Source of the DNA: Molanna angustata
Lineage: Eukaryota > Arthropoda > Insecta > Trichoptera > Molannidae
NCBI GenBank assembly: GCA_963576475.1
Contig: OY754967.1
Coordinates: 20,438,414-20,502,413, forward strand
DNA length: 64,000 nt
Direction of reading: 5' to 3'
Shown here: positions 35,089-46,290 of the stretch, piece after piece
Layout: every line of letters starts with the position of its first letter
Numbering within the stretch: the first letter of the stretch is position 1
Translations under genes and position numbers: made by a program
Notes under the pieces: model-generated
What the model was told of the DNA's origin: nothing
Seen by the model: only the letters and a program-made list of their open reading frames with translations
The model's database searches: none

Positions 35089-37440
35089 AAGTAGTTGGTA
35101 CTAAGTTAAATTGGTTGGTATAGTATACCAATATCTAAAGTATGGTGATTGTCAGTTTCGCGCACGACAACTTATGTATTTACGACTTGAAAATTGATGA
35201 ATCCGTTAGTCTTGTGATAAAGGTGTATTATTATTTACCTCCGAAATGATTAACTATACTGACGATATGATGTACCGACCATTTTTTCGGCTCACGACAA
35301 CACCAAAAAAGCTATATTTGCATACGTCTGGGTAAGCCGTTGGGCTAGTATTGTTTTTTCGGTTTTTCTACCCGCTTCGTGCGTGGAGTATGTTATTAAA
35401 TTTGAGCAAATTTATATGCCGCCAATAATTGAACGACGTTTTGCAAAATCCTACCGAGCTCATATGACTATTTACTTTTAAATGCATTCAGTTCTCCTGC
35501 AATAATAATGTATTTGCCGTGATCGTTAATCTCTGTCGGTTTACTTCTGTTGAAACATGTTGAATTGGTCTTGTACGCGAACTTGCCATGGCTTCAGCTT
35601 TTTTTATTCTTGAACAAACATTCAATTATCGTTCGAGCAGATTTTTTTTTCTTATTACTTAGATATTGGAAATTTCCGATATACTTAATTATTATTCGCT
35701 TATACCTACCAATTATACCCAGTTTGTTTTTTGCAAGCATTTTTTTCTATGATAAATGAATTGACTTGGGTGTTCGGTATTGTACCCGCCACCCAACGTA
35801 ACAACGTCATAGTGTTTTTTGGTCTCCGTTTCAATTAGTAAACTCAACGCCATTTTTATTTTAAAACAAGAGATATTGTATTATATTAAACAGGTCTATA
35901 ATGGCTTACTCATATTATTTATGTTCACTCTAAACATTCGAGTGAATCTATAAATCATATCCCAACAACATTCAACATGGTCTGATGGATATAGTACCAA
36001 CCTACACGTTTAATTTTGAATATTTATTTATCACTAAGAACATTTATAAAACTTTTGTATAAATCCATCAATACGCTGTAAATTTTATGGTCTTGCTCAA
36101 CCCTACTTTTGAAACCATGAATGAACGCATTATATTTAATGAAACAAGTAATCCAATCAACTGTATTGGTTTATTTTGGAAACGAGAGTAAATTATTTCT
36201 TCCTACACCGAGTAGGAAGATACTGTCAAAAACAGAACTGAACCATTAATGACAACGTTTCGACAACATCGCTTTTTTCATCTTCCGGAATTAGTTAATT
36301 TTGTGATTAATCTATTCTAGTTGTATCTACCGAAAAGTTTATCAAGTTAACTCTTGCGTTCTATTTCTCATTAATGTATGCATTATATTTTTTCTGTTTT
36401 GCATGAGATCGGTTTTCTTAGTCGTTATCTTCAAAATTATCCTGTCCTCTGCGTCCTCTGAATAAAGCTTTGCCTCTTTCTTGAAAGCGAACATCCATGC
36501 GATCAAAGGTCTGCCAGGGTGTTCTTGCAACTATATCTGATCCACAATCCATTTTATCATATTATCCCGTGATTGTCTCATAATGTGATGGTAGACGGTA
36601 CCATTTTAGTCTATTTCTAGTCACTGCCATACTTCCACAAATATCTTTTCCAGCTTTACCTATTAATCAAAATATACATGTTTTTACAAAACGAAATTTC
36701 TACTTGGTAACTTTTGAATGAGTATTATAGTCCCATTTACGTTGTGAGAATTTTTACCTACAATTATTCAAATACGATTTTACATTAATGTTGCGCAACA
36801 GTTTCAGATAAATCTTCATAACACGTTGACATTATGCGTTTGCGTAATGTCATTAAAAATGGTAGTAATTAATATCTGTCCGTAATCCCAAATCCTTTGC
36901 ATAGAAAGACTCCGATTAACGTATGGAGGGAACATGTTTTTGTGGCACACTTTCATTTCGTTTACCGCACGTATATAGCTTTCAAAGAAGAAGCCGCCAG
37001 TTGTGTGTATGTGTGTGTCACTGAATGATCTTTATACAATTTTGTGTTGTATTGTATTTGATCATAATACACATTTAGCTCCGATGTAGCGTCAAATGTA
37101 ATGCTCTATGTAATTAATTTCGTTTCACAGATGTCGTGTTTTATACACAGCAGGATCGGCGCCATACTCTTACATTATTTATATACATATACAGCACCTT
37201 ATACCAAGTAAAAAACAAAGGTCTTAAAATTATAAAGATACACCTGTATTTTTTATAAACCATACGTACAAATATTGTACAAGGTGATGGTTGTCTATAG
37301 CACTAAATAAATAAAAAAAAATTAAATCGATTTCATTACACAATTTATCGATAAATTTGTACGTTTTTAAAATACTTATGAAACAGTCATGTTATAGTAA
37401 AATATATATATATAGCAAATACGCCCAACTATTGAATATG
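35089..37440. other. AT-rich DNA without a supported gene
   Basis: Both strands were scanned with nothing recognisable found; a short GT run is at about 36996-37018. Confidence 0.45.
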
Positions 37441-37990
37441 CTAGTCACCTCCGGGGTGGCGCCCCCCCAACACCTGCTGAATACCCTCGATGCTGTACAA
37501 AGGCGTGCTGAACCGCTGAACGTCCGATTGACGACTCACCTTTGACTGATGGATTGCAATCACCAGACCACAGGACACAAGTTCGGTATTCTAAGTTTAT
37601 TCTTTAGATAAAACCACGGGAGATGCTCAGAAGAACTTGCATTCCTGGTCCCTCTTCCACCCATTCACAATAGAGTCACTCGTTTTACTTAATCAGTAAA
37701 CCTTCACCCGTTCACAGTAAACCTTCAATATACATAAAACAGTCGCTTTTCGAACTCTTATTAACACAGCAACCCGGCTGTGGAAAGATATTCCTAATTC
37801 TGTGTTTCCACCTTCTTGTAACCCGCGGATTTTAACCGCGGTTTATAAAAGATCCGAGGATCTTTTTAAAACCCGAATTAATATTTTCCTTATCAGATTG
37901 CAAACCCTCCCCAACACTACGTAGTGCGCTTCTTCGGAAGAGTATAATGGACCCAAATCCTAATATCCAGTGCCCCACGTAGCTATGTTT
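37441..37990 (+). pseudogene. Jockey-like LINE C-terminal fragment
   Basis: The plus strand encodes HLLNTLDAVQRRA, then HGRCSEELAFLVP and further on a W/RYSNSVFPPS-type end. This is the order seen at the C-terminus of insect Jockey-type reverse transcriptases (LD.VQRRA...YHG.CS.EL...SVFP). Frameshifts and stops break it. Two neighbouring palindromes (CCGCGG...CCGCGG and AAAGATCC/GGATCTTT) lie at 37822-37866. Confidence 0.6.
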
Positions 37991-38704
37991 AAAAAAATAC
38001 TATGAATTAATTTCCATGATCTTTATATAGATTTTTTTTTTTTGCTTGTCCCATCAATGGCGAGTGTTTAATCGTTTGTACATTGCTATATTGCATTTTT
38101 CCTTGGCTGACTCTGTTTATAAATAGAAATGAATGTGTGGGCCATTTGAATATATTCGAAGGCAATATGGTATGGTAATTGATTGCCTTCTTATTTATGA
38201 ATTTGTTACCTAATCGATTATTGATAACTAACTGTGCCATATTTGCCAAGTAAACATTACCCAATAAAAATATCGTTTATCATAATTAATATTAGATACC
38301 TATACATAGTAAACTCAGAGTTCCGTCATTTTCTTTTGAAAAACACAAAAAGTTGACCTTTCCAAAACAGAATTCCATATTGCCTTGAATACAGATTTAA
38401 GAAATCTCATCAACTGAGGAATTATTCACCTAGTATCCAGAATTCCAGATAATTTAAATGCATTTGTTAGGACTATCGTGCATGTTTATTTTTTATTTAT
38501 GTTTTTATTTTATTTAATTCTGGAAACAGAGAGCTGTCTCCAATTTTGTAAGAAAACATAAAACACAATATATGTACGTATAAAAAAACAAAAAAGTTTC
38601 TATATGCGTTTCAATAATCAATTAGCTTGTAGATAAATTATACAAACCTTTACATTAATACATAAAATAAAAATAATTGTAAACATTAATTATTAAACGT
38701 ATAA
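37991..38704. other. AT-rich DNA, nothing recognised
   Basis: No supported gene or repeat. Confidence 0.45.
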
Positions 38705-38910
38705 ACCTCAGTTGGCACAGTTGGTAAGCCGTTCGGTTTCTGTGCGGGCGTCCTGGGTTCGATCCCCAGCAGAGGAGAAACTTATTTAAATTAATTTCTC
38801 ACGCTAATATTGCTTCTCTGGGCTGGAAACACTGGTTAGTTGGAAGAAAATGCCATATGGCAATAAACTCGCCACTTGCGCGGGGTGCAAGGAAGTGTTT
38901 ATTATTTATA
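38705..38910 (+). mobile_element. tRNA-derived SINE (family C)
   Basis: A-box-like TGGCACAGTTGG (38713-38724) and B box GGTTCGATCCC (38756-38766) are followed by a body with GAGGAGAAACTT, CTTCTCTGGGCTGG and AACTCGCCACTTGCG. It ends in TTATTATTTATA. A diverged partner occurs on the minus strand at 53885-54050. Confidence 0.8.
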
Positions 38911-38914
38911 TGAT

Positions 38915-39095
38915 GGTCGATGGCAGAGCGGTTAGCGCGCTGGGCTAATAATCCAGTGGTCGCGAATTCGAATCCTGCCTCGACCGATTTCGTTCATCTA
39001 TAGCACAAGCATTTATGCTTATTTTAGGGAACGTAGGAAGATGTATATGTACTTGTTTAACAAGGACATATTCATTTTTTATTAAAAAAAAATAT
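38915..39095 (+). mobile_element. tRNA-derived SINE (family B), full length
   Basis: Starts only about 4 bases after the tail of a family C SINE. A box TGGCAGAGCGG (38921-38931), arm GCTGGGCTAATAATCCAG, B box AATTCGAATCC (38965-38975). The body contains CCGATTTCGTTCATC, and the copy ends in a T-rich stretch and an A run (39084-39092). Confidence 0.85.
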
Positions 39096-41383
39096 ATAAA
39101 ATGGAGATGGAATGAGGATATAGGAATAACCTCGAAGATTTTACAATGTACGCCTTTATCAATCACACCAACAAGCTCACCCAGGACCTAAAATAACAAA
39201 TTTCATCATGAACAATATCTAAGGCTTGTGAATTATTTAATTTTTGAACGATAAATGAATAATATATGTTCTGCCTTAATTAAGTTTTGCTAGGATAAAA
39301 TCAGCGTTATAACAACTTTAGCATTCTTTATTACGAGTTAAAACTCCTATGAAATCATACATATTAATCTTGGGTTAACGTGTGTCTTTCATATTAAGTG
39401 TTTTGTGTATTGCAAATGCATGAAAGGTTTATCAAAGTGTCTGAATATGTATCCACATGGTTAACAACGTAAGTTATATTTGTAGGTAAAGTACCGGAAC
39501 CTTAATAATATAACTCAATCTAATTTTCTAATTTATGGTTTTAATTTTGAACATAACACATTAAATTCATTGTTATAAATTAACTCATATTCAACTTCGT
39601 GTAAGTTATTGAGGTAGCAACACTGTACACACATTGAGTACTAGAGATGACCAATGCTAGATAAAGATAGTCTCTATTTTGGTCTAGAATTTTCTAGGTC
39701 GTGATTTCGCTGGAAAAAAGCTTATTGCATTTGCAGGTTCTGTTACCTACAGACGTTCACATACGTCAGTTGTCTTGAAATACTCTGCTTTTTCCTTAAA
39801 CATTTCATTTTGATTAAATGATATATTGGTTATTGAGTTCATACTAGTATTATTAGTCTTGCAAAGGACCTGTACAGAAAATCGTGTAGGAAAAGAGTGA
39901 TAATCTAAGGCTCAAGGATGATCTAAGGGCCGTATTTGTAAACCTTGGTACACTGTAATATATGGAATTTTCCATCCTAAGTATTGAGAAAATTATTTGT
40001 AGGTACATTTTATAAATTCGGTCCATTTTATATGTCTTGTACCTATTTTACAAGTTCAATATGAGTCATGTTTTTGCAATGTGGTTCAAGACCAAAACCA
40101 TTACTAGTTTTGTAAATCACTATTTTCGATAGTGATGGCTACATGTAATATTTGTGTATAAAATCGATAAAGATGTTTGCTCAGAAAATGTAGGAGACTT
40201 TAACACGTTCCTTTATATTACAAATAAGCATATCAATAAGAGAGTAATAAATTTAACAACGTTTCGACATTAAAACCGCGAAGTGAAAACTTGCCCCTGG
40301 TCTTTACAAAAGCGGGAGGAGTTAACGACTAAATGGATATGGAGATACTTCGTAGAATCTGTTACTAATCTGAAGCCATTTTACAAAACAAACTCCGCCG
40401 CTATTAAAATAACAAAATGATTACAATTTTTACTTTTACCGCCTTGAAAATGTGCCAAAAATTTATTTTGTTGTAGGCTGTAGTAATCTTGTTTTTTTGT
40501 CTTTAGTAATTTACTACTAGAGTATTTTAGATAGGTCGGTAAACTATATTTTACTACTTATTAGTATATTAGGTGGCAGAGCGGGCATTGCAATTCAAGG
40601 ATTCTATGGGTGGTATTGCGACGATTGCTCGAGAATTTTAGAATACCTACTGTGCTGTAGCGGTTTGTATCCTTGTGATGATGATGAAGCTACAAGTTTA
40701 AAATACGTGTACTTTAAAATGACTATTTTAAACCAAATCATTGAAAAAAACTTTAAAATTATCGATTCATTTTTATATACTTACATTGTTCTTCGTTTAA
40801 CTTGTACGTGAAGGTAAAAAGTACTTCCTTGGTCGTAGGTTCCAATATTATGATATTATATGAATAAAATAGTCACGTATTTGATACCACAGTAACTCGT
40901 GCATACAATGATGTATGCGACTTGTTTAGTATCAAGCAAGTTCATATAAAAGTGGAAAAGCCGATGACGTAAAGTAACTTCTTGTTATCTAAGGTAACGA
41001 GAATTTATCTTCTCTGTGGTGAAACTTAGTGTCTTTAGGGATACGTGAAATTCATAGTTAGACGTAAGATTATGTCCGAGTAAAACCACTAAATCTCGTT
41101 GCCATAGTAGCCTTTCGTAGATGTATGTACATTGTACAGTAAGCACCTACATAAGAACATAAATTACACAATAATATACCTATTTAGAGTGATTACACAA
41201 ACCTGAAAGCTACACACTCCTGTCGTATAAAACATTCTTCATTTCATCAAAGTTTTTCTATAATATTCATTTTAATATAATACACATACTTACATTTATA
41301 TAAATATAATTTTACAAGGATAGAAGTAGAAAATATCCATAAAAATAGACGGTTTACACATAATATTGTTGTTTTAATAAAAA
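39096..41383. other. AT-rich DNA without a supported gene
   Basis: Nothing recognised on either strand. Confidence 0.45.
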
Positions 41384-41630
41384 GTCGGCCCTCGTAGCTC
41401 AGTTGGTTGGATATCTGACTTCTGATCCAAGGGTCCCGGGTTCGATTCCCGGTGGAGACACAGTTTTTAAAATTGTGTTTTCAGTCTGGATCTGTGAGAC
41501 GATTAATATCGTAAGTCTCCAGAGTGTGGCAACTTGTTATTGGGTGCGTGTTAAATAATTATTTGACATAGTACCTGTTAGTTGCCCGAGAAGCTATATA
41601 AAATAAAATAAAATAAAAATAAAATAAAAA
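41384..41630 (+). mobile_element. tRNA-derived SINE (family A), full length
   Basis: GTCGGCCCTCGTAGCTCAG start, B box GGTTCGATTCC within CCCGGGTTCGATTCCCGG, body as at 33182-33421, and an (AAAAT)n tail. AATAAAAAG flanks both ends and may be the target-site duplication, although it overlaps the A-rich tail. Very similar to the 33.2-kb copy, which implies fairly recent activity. Confidence 0.9.
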
Positions 41631-41688
41631 GTATAATTACACCTTATTCAATGCCGTGCTAGTGACACGTTTATTTAACTTTTTACTC

Positions 41689-42196
41689 CATACTTACCCA
41701 AGGGGATATAGTGGGGATTTATAATTTCGTAATTTTTAAGACTATTTTTATTGCAGATTATTATCAACTAGTATCATGCTAAGATTGTTTTCTGAAATTT
41801 TCATTGCAATGTATCTGTGTGTGTATGTGTACTATGTACGGCGTGTTTATTTTACTTCATCGATTATAGACTAAAGTACTCAATCGATTATTTTCAAATT
41901 TTACAAATTTGTATAATACTCACTTAGACCCCATTAGATTTTGAAGGATATCTGAATAGTGCTTCTCATTTTTTTAACTGTCAAATATTTCAAAGTAACC
42001 CCAAGCTCAGGAAACCTGGCACATCACTTTCATAAAATGGCATTGAAGAAACATCATGTTTCCACAATAGAATATTTAAATACAAATTATTGAACAAACT
42101 CATTTCATAAAAATGTTAAAAATTTTCCATAAGATATTTGAATACTTTGCAGAGTGACTTTGATAGTGAAGAGTATGGCGTTGGCCACAACCCGCT
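41689..42196 (+). repeat. Unclassified dispersed repeat of about 0.5 kb, copy 1
   Basis: Similar along its length to 51309-51847 in the same orientation. Shared blocks include GATATAGTGGGGA, CAACTAGTATCATGC, TCGATTATAGACTAAA, TTTTAACTGTCAAATATTTC and the end TGGCGTT(G/A)GCCACAAC-like text. No terminal inverted repeats, polymerase III boxes or coding frame were identified. Confidence 0.8.
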
Positions 42197-43011
42197 AGAT
42201 TTATATATTTTTATAAATTGGGATGACGCTGCATCACCACTTTAAGTTTTTCCATAGTCTTACTCCATAGCACTTAACCTAACCTAATTTTTTCAATAAA
42301 TTAAATGCCATGTTTGGTACTCTCAGCAGGTCGAAGACAGTCCATTAGGTAGGTATATAAAATAAATATTTTTTCTTCCTTTAACTAACGGCAACATCGG
42401 GGGTTCCTGAAAGGACATCAGAAAATGAAGATCTTAAATAAAAAAAGGTGTTAATTATATTTCTAATCCACAGATCTTACTTTCAAATTTCGATTCGCAA
42501 AAAAATGTTTTGTCAAATTCAACGACATTTTGTTATATCGATAACCGGCTCTTGGCCATTTCACGGTTTGACTCCGGCCAGTTTGGTCCACCTGATAATG
42601 TACCTACCACATAAAACCATCACATCGTTACGAAAAATATTAATTGTTATGTTTGTATGCAAGATACTTAAGTCGGTAATTTATTACTAGTCGACCATAA
42701 TATATTATGTATGATTTCCTGTTATTGCGCAAAAAATAAATTGGCTAATGGCATAGTTGACACATTCCTCTTGTTCTGGAGTGTTCATTAGCATTCAAAC
42801 CTAATGACCTGCTTCGGGTCCCGTGTGAGAAATATTTTGATTCCAAATGGATGTGTTGGTTTTTTTCTCACTTCCTTGGATTTACATTTAGGTGCACATG
42901 TGGATTTAATGTCGGTCTTGACATTATGCCAAACAAGCAAGATTTTTTTTGTCATTTTCGTACTGTTTAGTTTGTTTTTGAAATTGCGGTTCTTTGTATA
43001 AATAAATATGT
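42197..43011. other. Non-coding DNA, nothing recognised
   Basis: AT-rich with a balanced patch at 42540-42620; no supported gene. Confidence 0.45.
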
Positions 43012-43185
43012 GTATTATTTATTATTTATTTATAGGCAGACAGCCAAGGCTGATGTGCCTATATCCACTGTCGAATTATATTATTAAATGGTTATAACTA
43101 TTTTCCAAAAAAAAGTGCAGTCTTTTCTTGAAAATATTAACATTTTCAGCATCCAAAACATGCTGGGGCACTTTATTCTAAGTAT
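43012..43185 (-). pseudogene. LINE 3' end (CR1/Jockey group)
   Basis: On the minus strand, KVPQHVLDAENVNIFKKRL is followed, after a frameshift in an A run, by YNSTVDIGTSALAVCL and a stop. A TAAATAAATAAT tail comes next. This is the familiar C-terminal end of an insect non-LTR reverse transcriptase. It is 5'-truncated; its upstream end lies only about 15-45 bases before the splice-site candidate at 43229. Confidence 0.65.
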
Positions 43186-43200
43186 TATTTGTTTGATTTT

Positions 43201-43229
43201 CTAATGACAGTGTTTTTTTTTTGTTTCAG
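43201..43229 (+). promoter_or_regulatory. Strong 3' splice-site signal with branch point
   Basis: CTAAT (43201-43205, a good insect branch-point match) is followed by a T-rich tract and TTTCAG ending at 43229, 25 bases after the branch-point A. It is directly followed by GTAAGA, a good 5' splice-site match. Together this is the layout of a recursive splice site. Confidence 0.55.
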
Positions 43230-43292
43230 GTAAGAATATTTTACATAATCCTTTATCATATTCTGATGTTTCTCTGAGTGGCGTTAATGAAG
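43230..43292 (+). other. Candidate 63-nt microexon or recursive-splicing exon
   Basis: The segment lies between the 3' splice signal ending at 43229 and a 5' splice signal AAG|GTAAAT at 43292/43293. It is 63 nt, a multiple of three. It is open in the phase that needs one base from the previous exon, reading KNILHNPLSYSDVSLSGVNE, while the other two phases contain stops. Its first six bases, GTAAGA, would rebuild a 5' splice site after joining. In Drosophila, recursive splice sites in long introns and the Ubx microexons use this principle. No host gene is visible here, so the function is unassigned and the call rests on splice signals alone. Confidence 0.45.
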
Positions 43293-43716
43293 GTAAATAA
43301 TTTTATTTCATTAAAGTAAATGGTACCTATCTACATAAATAATTTCTCGCATCACTTTTCCGAGAAATCATTGTTATGATCAACATGATGCCTCTAAATC
43401 GTGATAACTTGTAAAATCAATATTTGATTGAATACTGTTGTGTTATAGTTATCCCAAAACACTATTAAAATCAATAAAATTTTATTTATTTTATTTTATT
43501 TTTTTTACATAGTATTATTAGACATAAAACAGCGTAAGTAACATAAAAGGAATTAAAACAACAAAATATATTAGTACATTAACAAAGTAGGTACCTACAG
43601 TTTTTCATGTAAATTTGTCCGAGTTGTACGCTGTACAAAAAATACTGATATATAGGTAATTTAATTGATTTTATTGGGAATCGATTGGCACGATTACATA
43701 AATTAAATTTAGTAAG

Positions 43717-43865
43717 ATGGAGACGCTAGAAGTAAGAATAATAGAAAAACGTGTATGTGACGATGCATGGACGTGAATGAAGCGAGAAATTTATATCAAG
43801 AGAGAGGAGCCTTGCGATCGGTTCTCTGCCTACCCCAAATAGGGGAACGGCGTGATGGTATGGGG
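43717..43865 (+). pseudogene. RTE-like retrotransposon, 3' fragment
   Basis: Plus-strand text CGATGCATGGACGTGAATG, GCGATCGGTTCTCTGCCTAC and GGCGTGATGGTATG matches the extreme 3' end of the family (RCMNVDEAR...RSVLSAYP). A frameshift and losses leave no usable frame, and the ATGT tail is absent. Confidence 0.7.
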
Positions 43866-44989
43866 ATAAATAACATAGATAAATTAGAAATGGGTGTACA
43901 AAAACATAAAATATGAAACACCTACAAATATTACATATTACAAATTTCACGATATGAATCTTAAATAGTTTAATGAATACATGCCAACCGATTATACTCA
44001 TAGCTTTATCAGATTAATGTTGGTACACTATTTTTTCAAGTTTTTCAAATTTTTTTTGATATACTGAAAATGACAATTATATATTTTTTTCGTCGTGCTC
44101 AATATATGCATATTTTTTAAGTAGTATACGGTTATTTTTTTTATTTTTTTTTAATTAATTTCTGGCGTTCCACCCGATATCGAGTGATATAGCATACGGT
44201 TATTTATCTATATATCATATTCTTATACGATTCAATTATATTTGTACGTTATTATCACAATGATCTGTGTTGTTTCTTTTAACTAGGCTTATTAAGTAAT
44301 ATGGATGGTGAATTTAGTAATTTGTTATTGCTTCTGATTAGCAGTAAGAGAACTTCTAGACCATGTCAAATAATAATTATTTGTTACAAATTTACATGTA
44401 GCTATTTATCAGGTGTTCATCTCATGATATGGGTGAATTCACAAATGCATATGCTCATAAAATTAAATTGTCTTTACTATTCTTGTATCTACATTAATTT
44501 TAATTATGAGTAATTGCTACATTAAGATATAATTAAAATTATCTATTTTTTTATCTTAATTTTGTGATTTTCTGGCAATGCTCGACAAATAAGAGAATAC
44601 GGGTGAGAGTTTTATAAAACATTGTTGCAAATGTCAACGAAAAATGATACGCAATACAAACAAATTCACATATCTACTATTTTCATATTCGAATATAATT
44701 TGTCAATAATTTCGGGAAAAAATGATATGGTCTGAACACGGAAATTTTCTCCTTATACATTTTGTATGGAGCTTCATCAAAATTTACTTAGTTATCGCCC
44801 TTTTTTTATTTTGGAACAATTTTTAAGTATGACGTCGTAAAGATAGCTCAATGAAATTTACAGGATAGAATAGGCAAGTTTTTGATAAAAGTTTGAACAA
44901 AAAATCTTAAGTAAATATTTTCATTAAACCGTTTTTAAAAAATTAAAAAAATTTCATTTCATTTAGAAATTCAACATTTTTTTCATGGC
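43866..44989. other. AT-rich DNA, nothing recognised
   Basis: No supported gene or repeat. Confidence 0.45.
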
Positions 44990-45252
44990 GCGATGGTATC
45001 AGATCAGCCCACAATTGTATGTGTGTCTGCTAGGTATACTATTAACCTATTTTAAATAAAAAAAAATCTAGCATGTATCTCGACAATGAAATGTCTCGTA
45101 AGACAAGGTTTGACAAAAAAATATGAAATAAAAATCATTACTTAAAATCTACAAAAAATCGCGAATCACAATTGGGATATTCTGGTACCATCAGAGGTAC
45201 TCTCTTCTTCTGGACTTTCGGTTGACTGTACTTTCTGGGACACCCTGTATAA
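44990..45252. mobile_element. Possible transposon end (GGGACACCCTGTATA terminus)
   Basis: The stretch ends in GGGACACCCTGTATA at 45237-45251. Read on the other strand this is TATACAGGGTGTCCC, a terminus common to several insect transposon families. No matching opposite end was found nearby, so only a truncated element is proposed. Confidence 0.35.
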
Positions 45253-45359
45253 TTACATAATATTATACAAAATGTATTAGTATTACTAAAATTTAATGCC
45301 TTTAGGTTTTCACTAATTTTTGCTCAAAATTATGTAGAAATTTGATTAGTTTTATAAAT

Positions 45360-45720
45360 TGATTAATTTTCTACCATTTAACTATGGTAGCGCTTCTCCT
45401 AGTTTAGTCATCATTGGTCACTGCCTCATAGACCAAGTCATTTGCGGCCCCGTCTGAGAGCTGAGAAGCTGTTAAGATTTTGATATGTTTTGAAAGGCTC
45501 CGAGGCCGCGGGCTGGCGGATCCTTTGAAGATGTTCACCCGCCTGCCCCCTCTCTTCCTCCCACGAGTGAAGAGGTCTCCTCGACTACTCCGCCTCATCA
45601 ATAGACAATCCTCATACTTATCGCTTCAACGCGAGGGTTGGTGGTACAATCTTAGATCAAGTCACACACATTCTGCAACGTACATTAACACGCATTATTT
45701 TTCATAATTATCACACAAGG
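45360..45720. other. GC-rich island of unknown nature
   Basis: Clearly more GC-rich (about 45420-45640) than the surroundings and open on the minus strand for 65 codons (45404-45601), with an arginine-rich start (RGRKRGGRR). The product is not recognised. It could be a transposon coding remnant or a host exon; nothing decides this. Confidence 0.3.
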
Positions 45721-45822
45721 GTTACAAATATATTTCAAAATATGCCACTGCTGATAATATTAAACTATTTTTTAGAAACTGATTGAATTCAAGCTTAACA
45801 CATTATTTCTACATACAGACAT

Positions 45823-46290
45823 ACCATCACGCCATGTCCCTCACGGGGTTGGCAGAGAGAACCGAACGCCACTTACTTATATCTTGACATACATTCATCG
45901 CCTCGTCAACATTCATACATCGTCTTATACATGTTCGTCTGTTGTTCACGCTTCTAACATTTCCGTCTTTCAAAATTCCGTCCACATGGACGTGCCATTC
46001 CTTCCTTGGGCGGCCCCGACCTCTCATTCCATTCCTGTTCGCAATGTATATTTTCTTCGTCAGGCGATTCTCATTCATTCTTCCCATGTGGCCAAACCAT
46101 CTCAATGTGTTCACTTTCATTTTATTAATAACGTCTTTCTTTATCCTACATTCTTTCCTTATGTCCTCATTTCTGACCCTGTCATATATCGTTCTATTAC
46201 AGATTCTTCTTAGCGATCTCATTTCAACTGCATTTATTCTACTTTCGTGTGACTTCTGCCATGTCCAGGTTTCACTTGTATAAGTCACAT
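45823..46290 (-). pseudogene. RTE-like retrotransposon, longest 3' fragment in the window
   Basis: A continuous minus frame (stop at 45827) carries, in order, SETWTWQKSHESR, INAVEMRSLRRICN, DRVRNEDIRKECRIKKDVI, NTLRWFGHMGRM, GRGRPRK and a final KWRSVLSANP..RDMA. It represents roughly the last 150 residues of the endonuclease-reverse transcriptase, downstream of the catalytic YxDD core, which is absent. The lack of stops suggests a fairly young, 5'-truncated copy. The tail continues as CGTGATGGTATGTCTGTATG on the minus strand. It is the reference for the other fragments of this family. Confidence 0.75.

Noticed and set aside
42273..42288. Telomere-like TTAACCTAACCTAA
   Set aside because: Only about two and a half units; too short to call an interstitial telomeric repeat.
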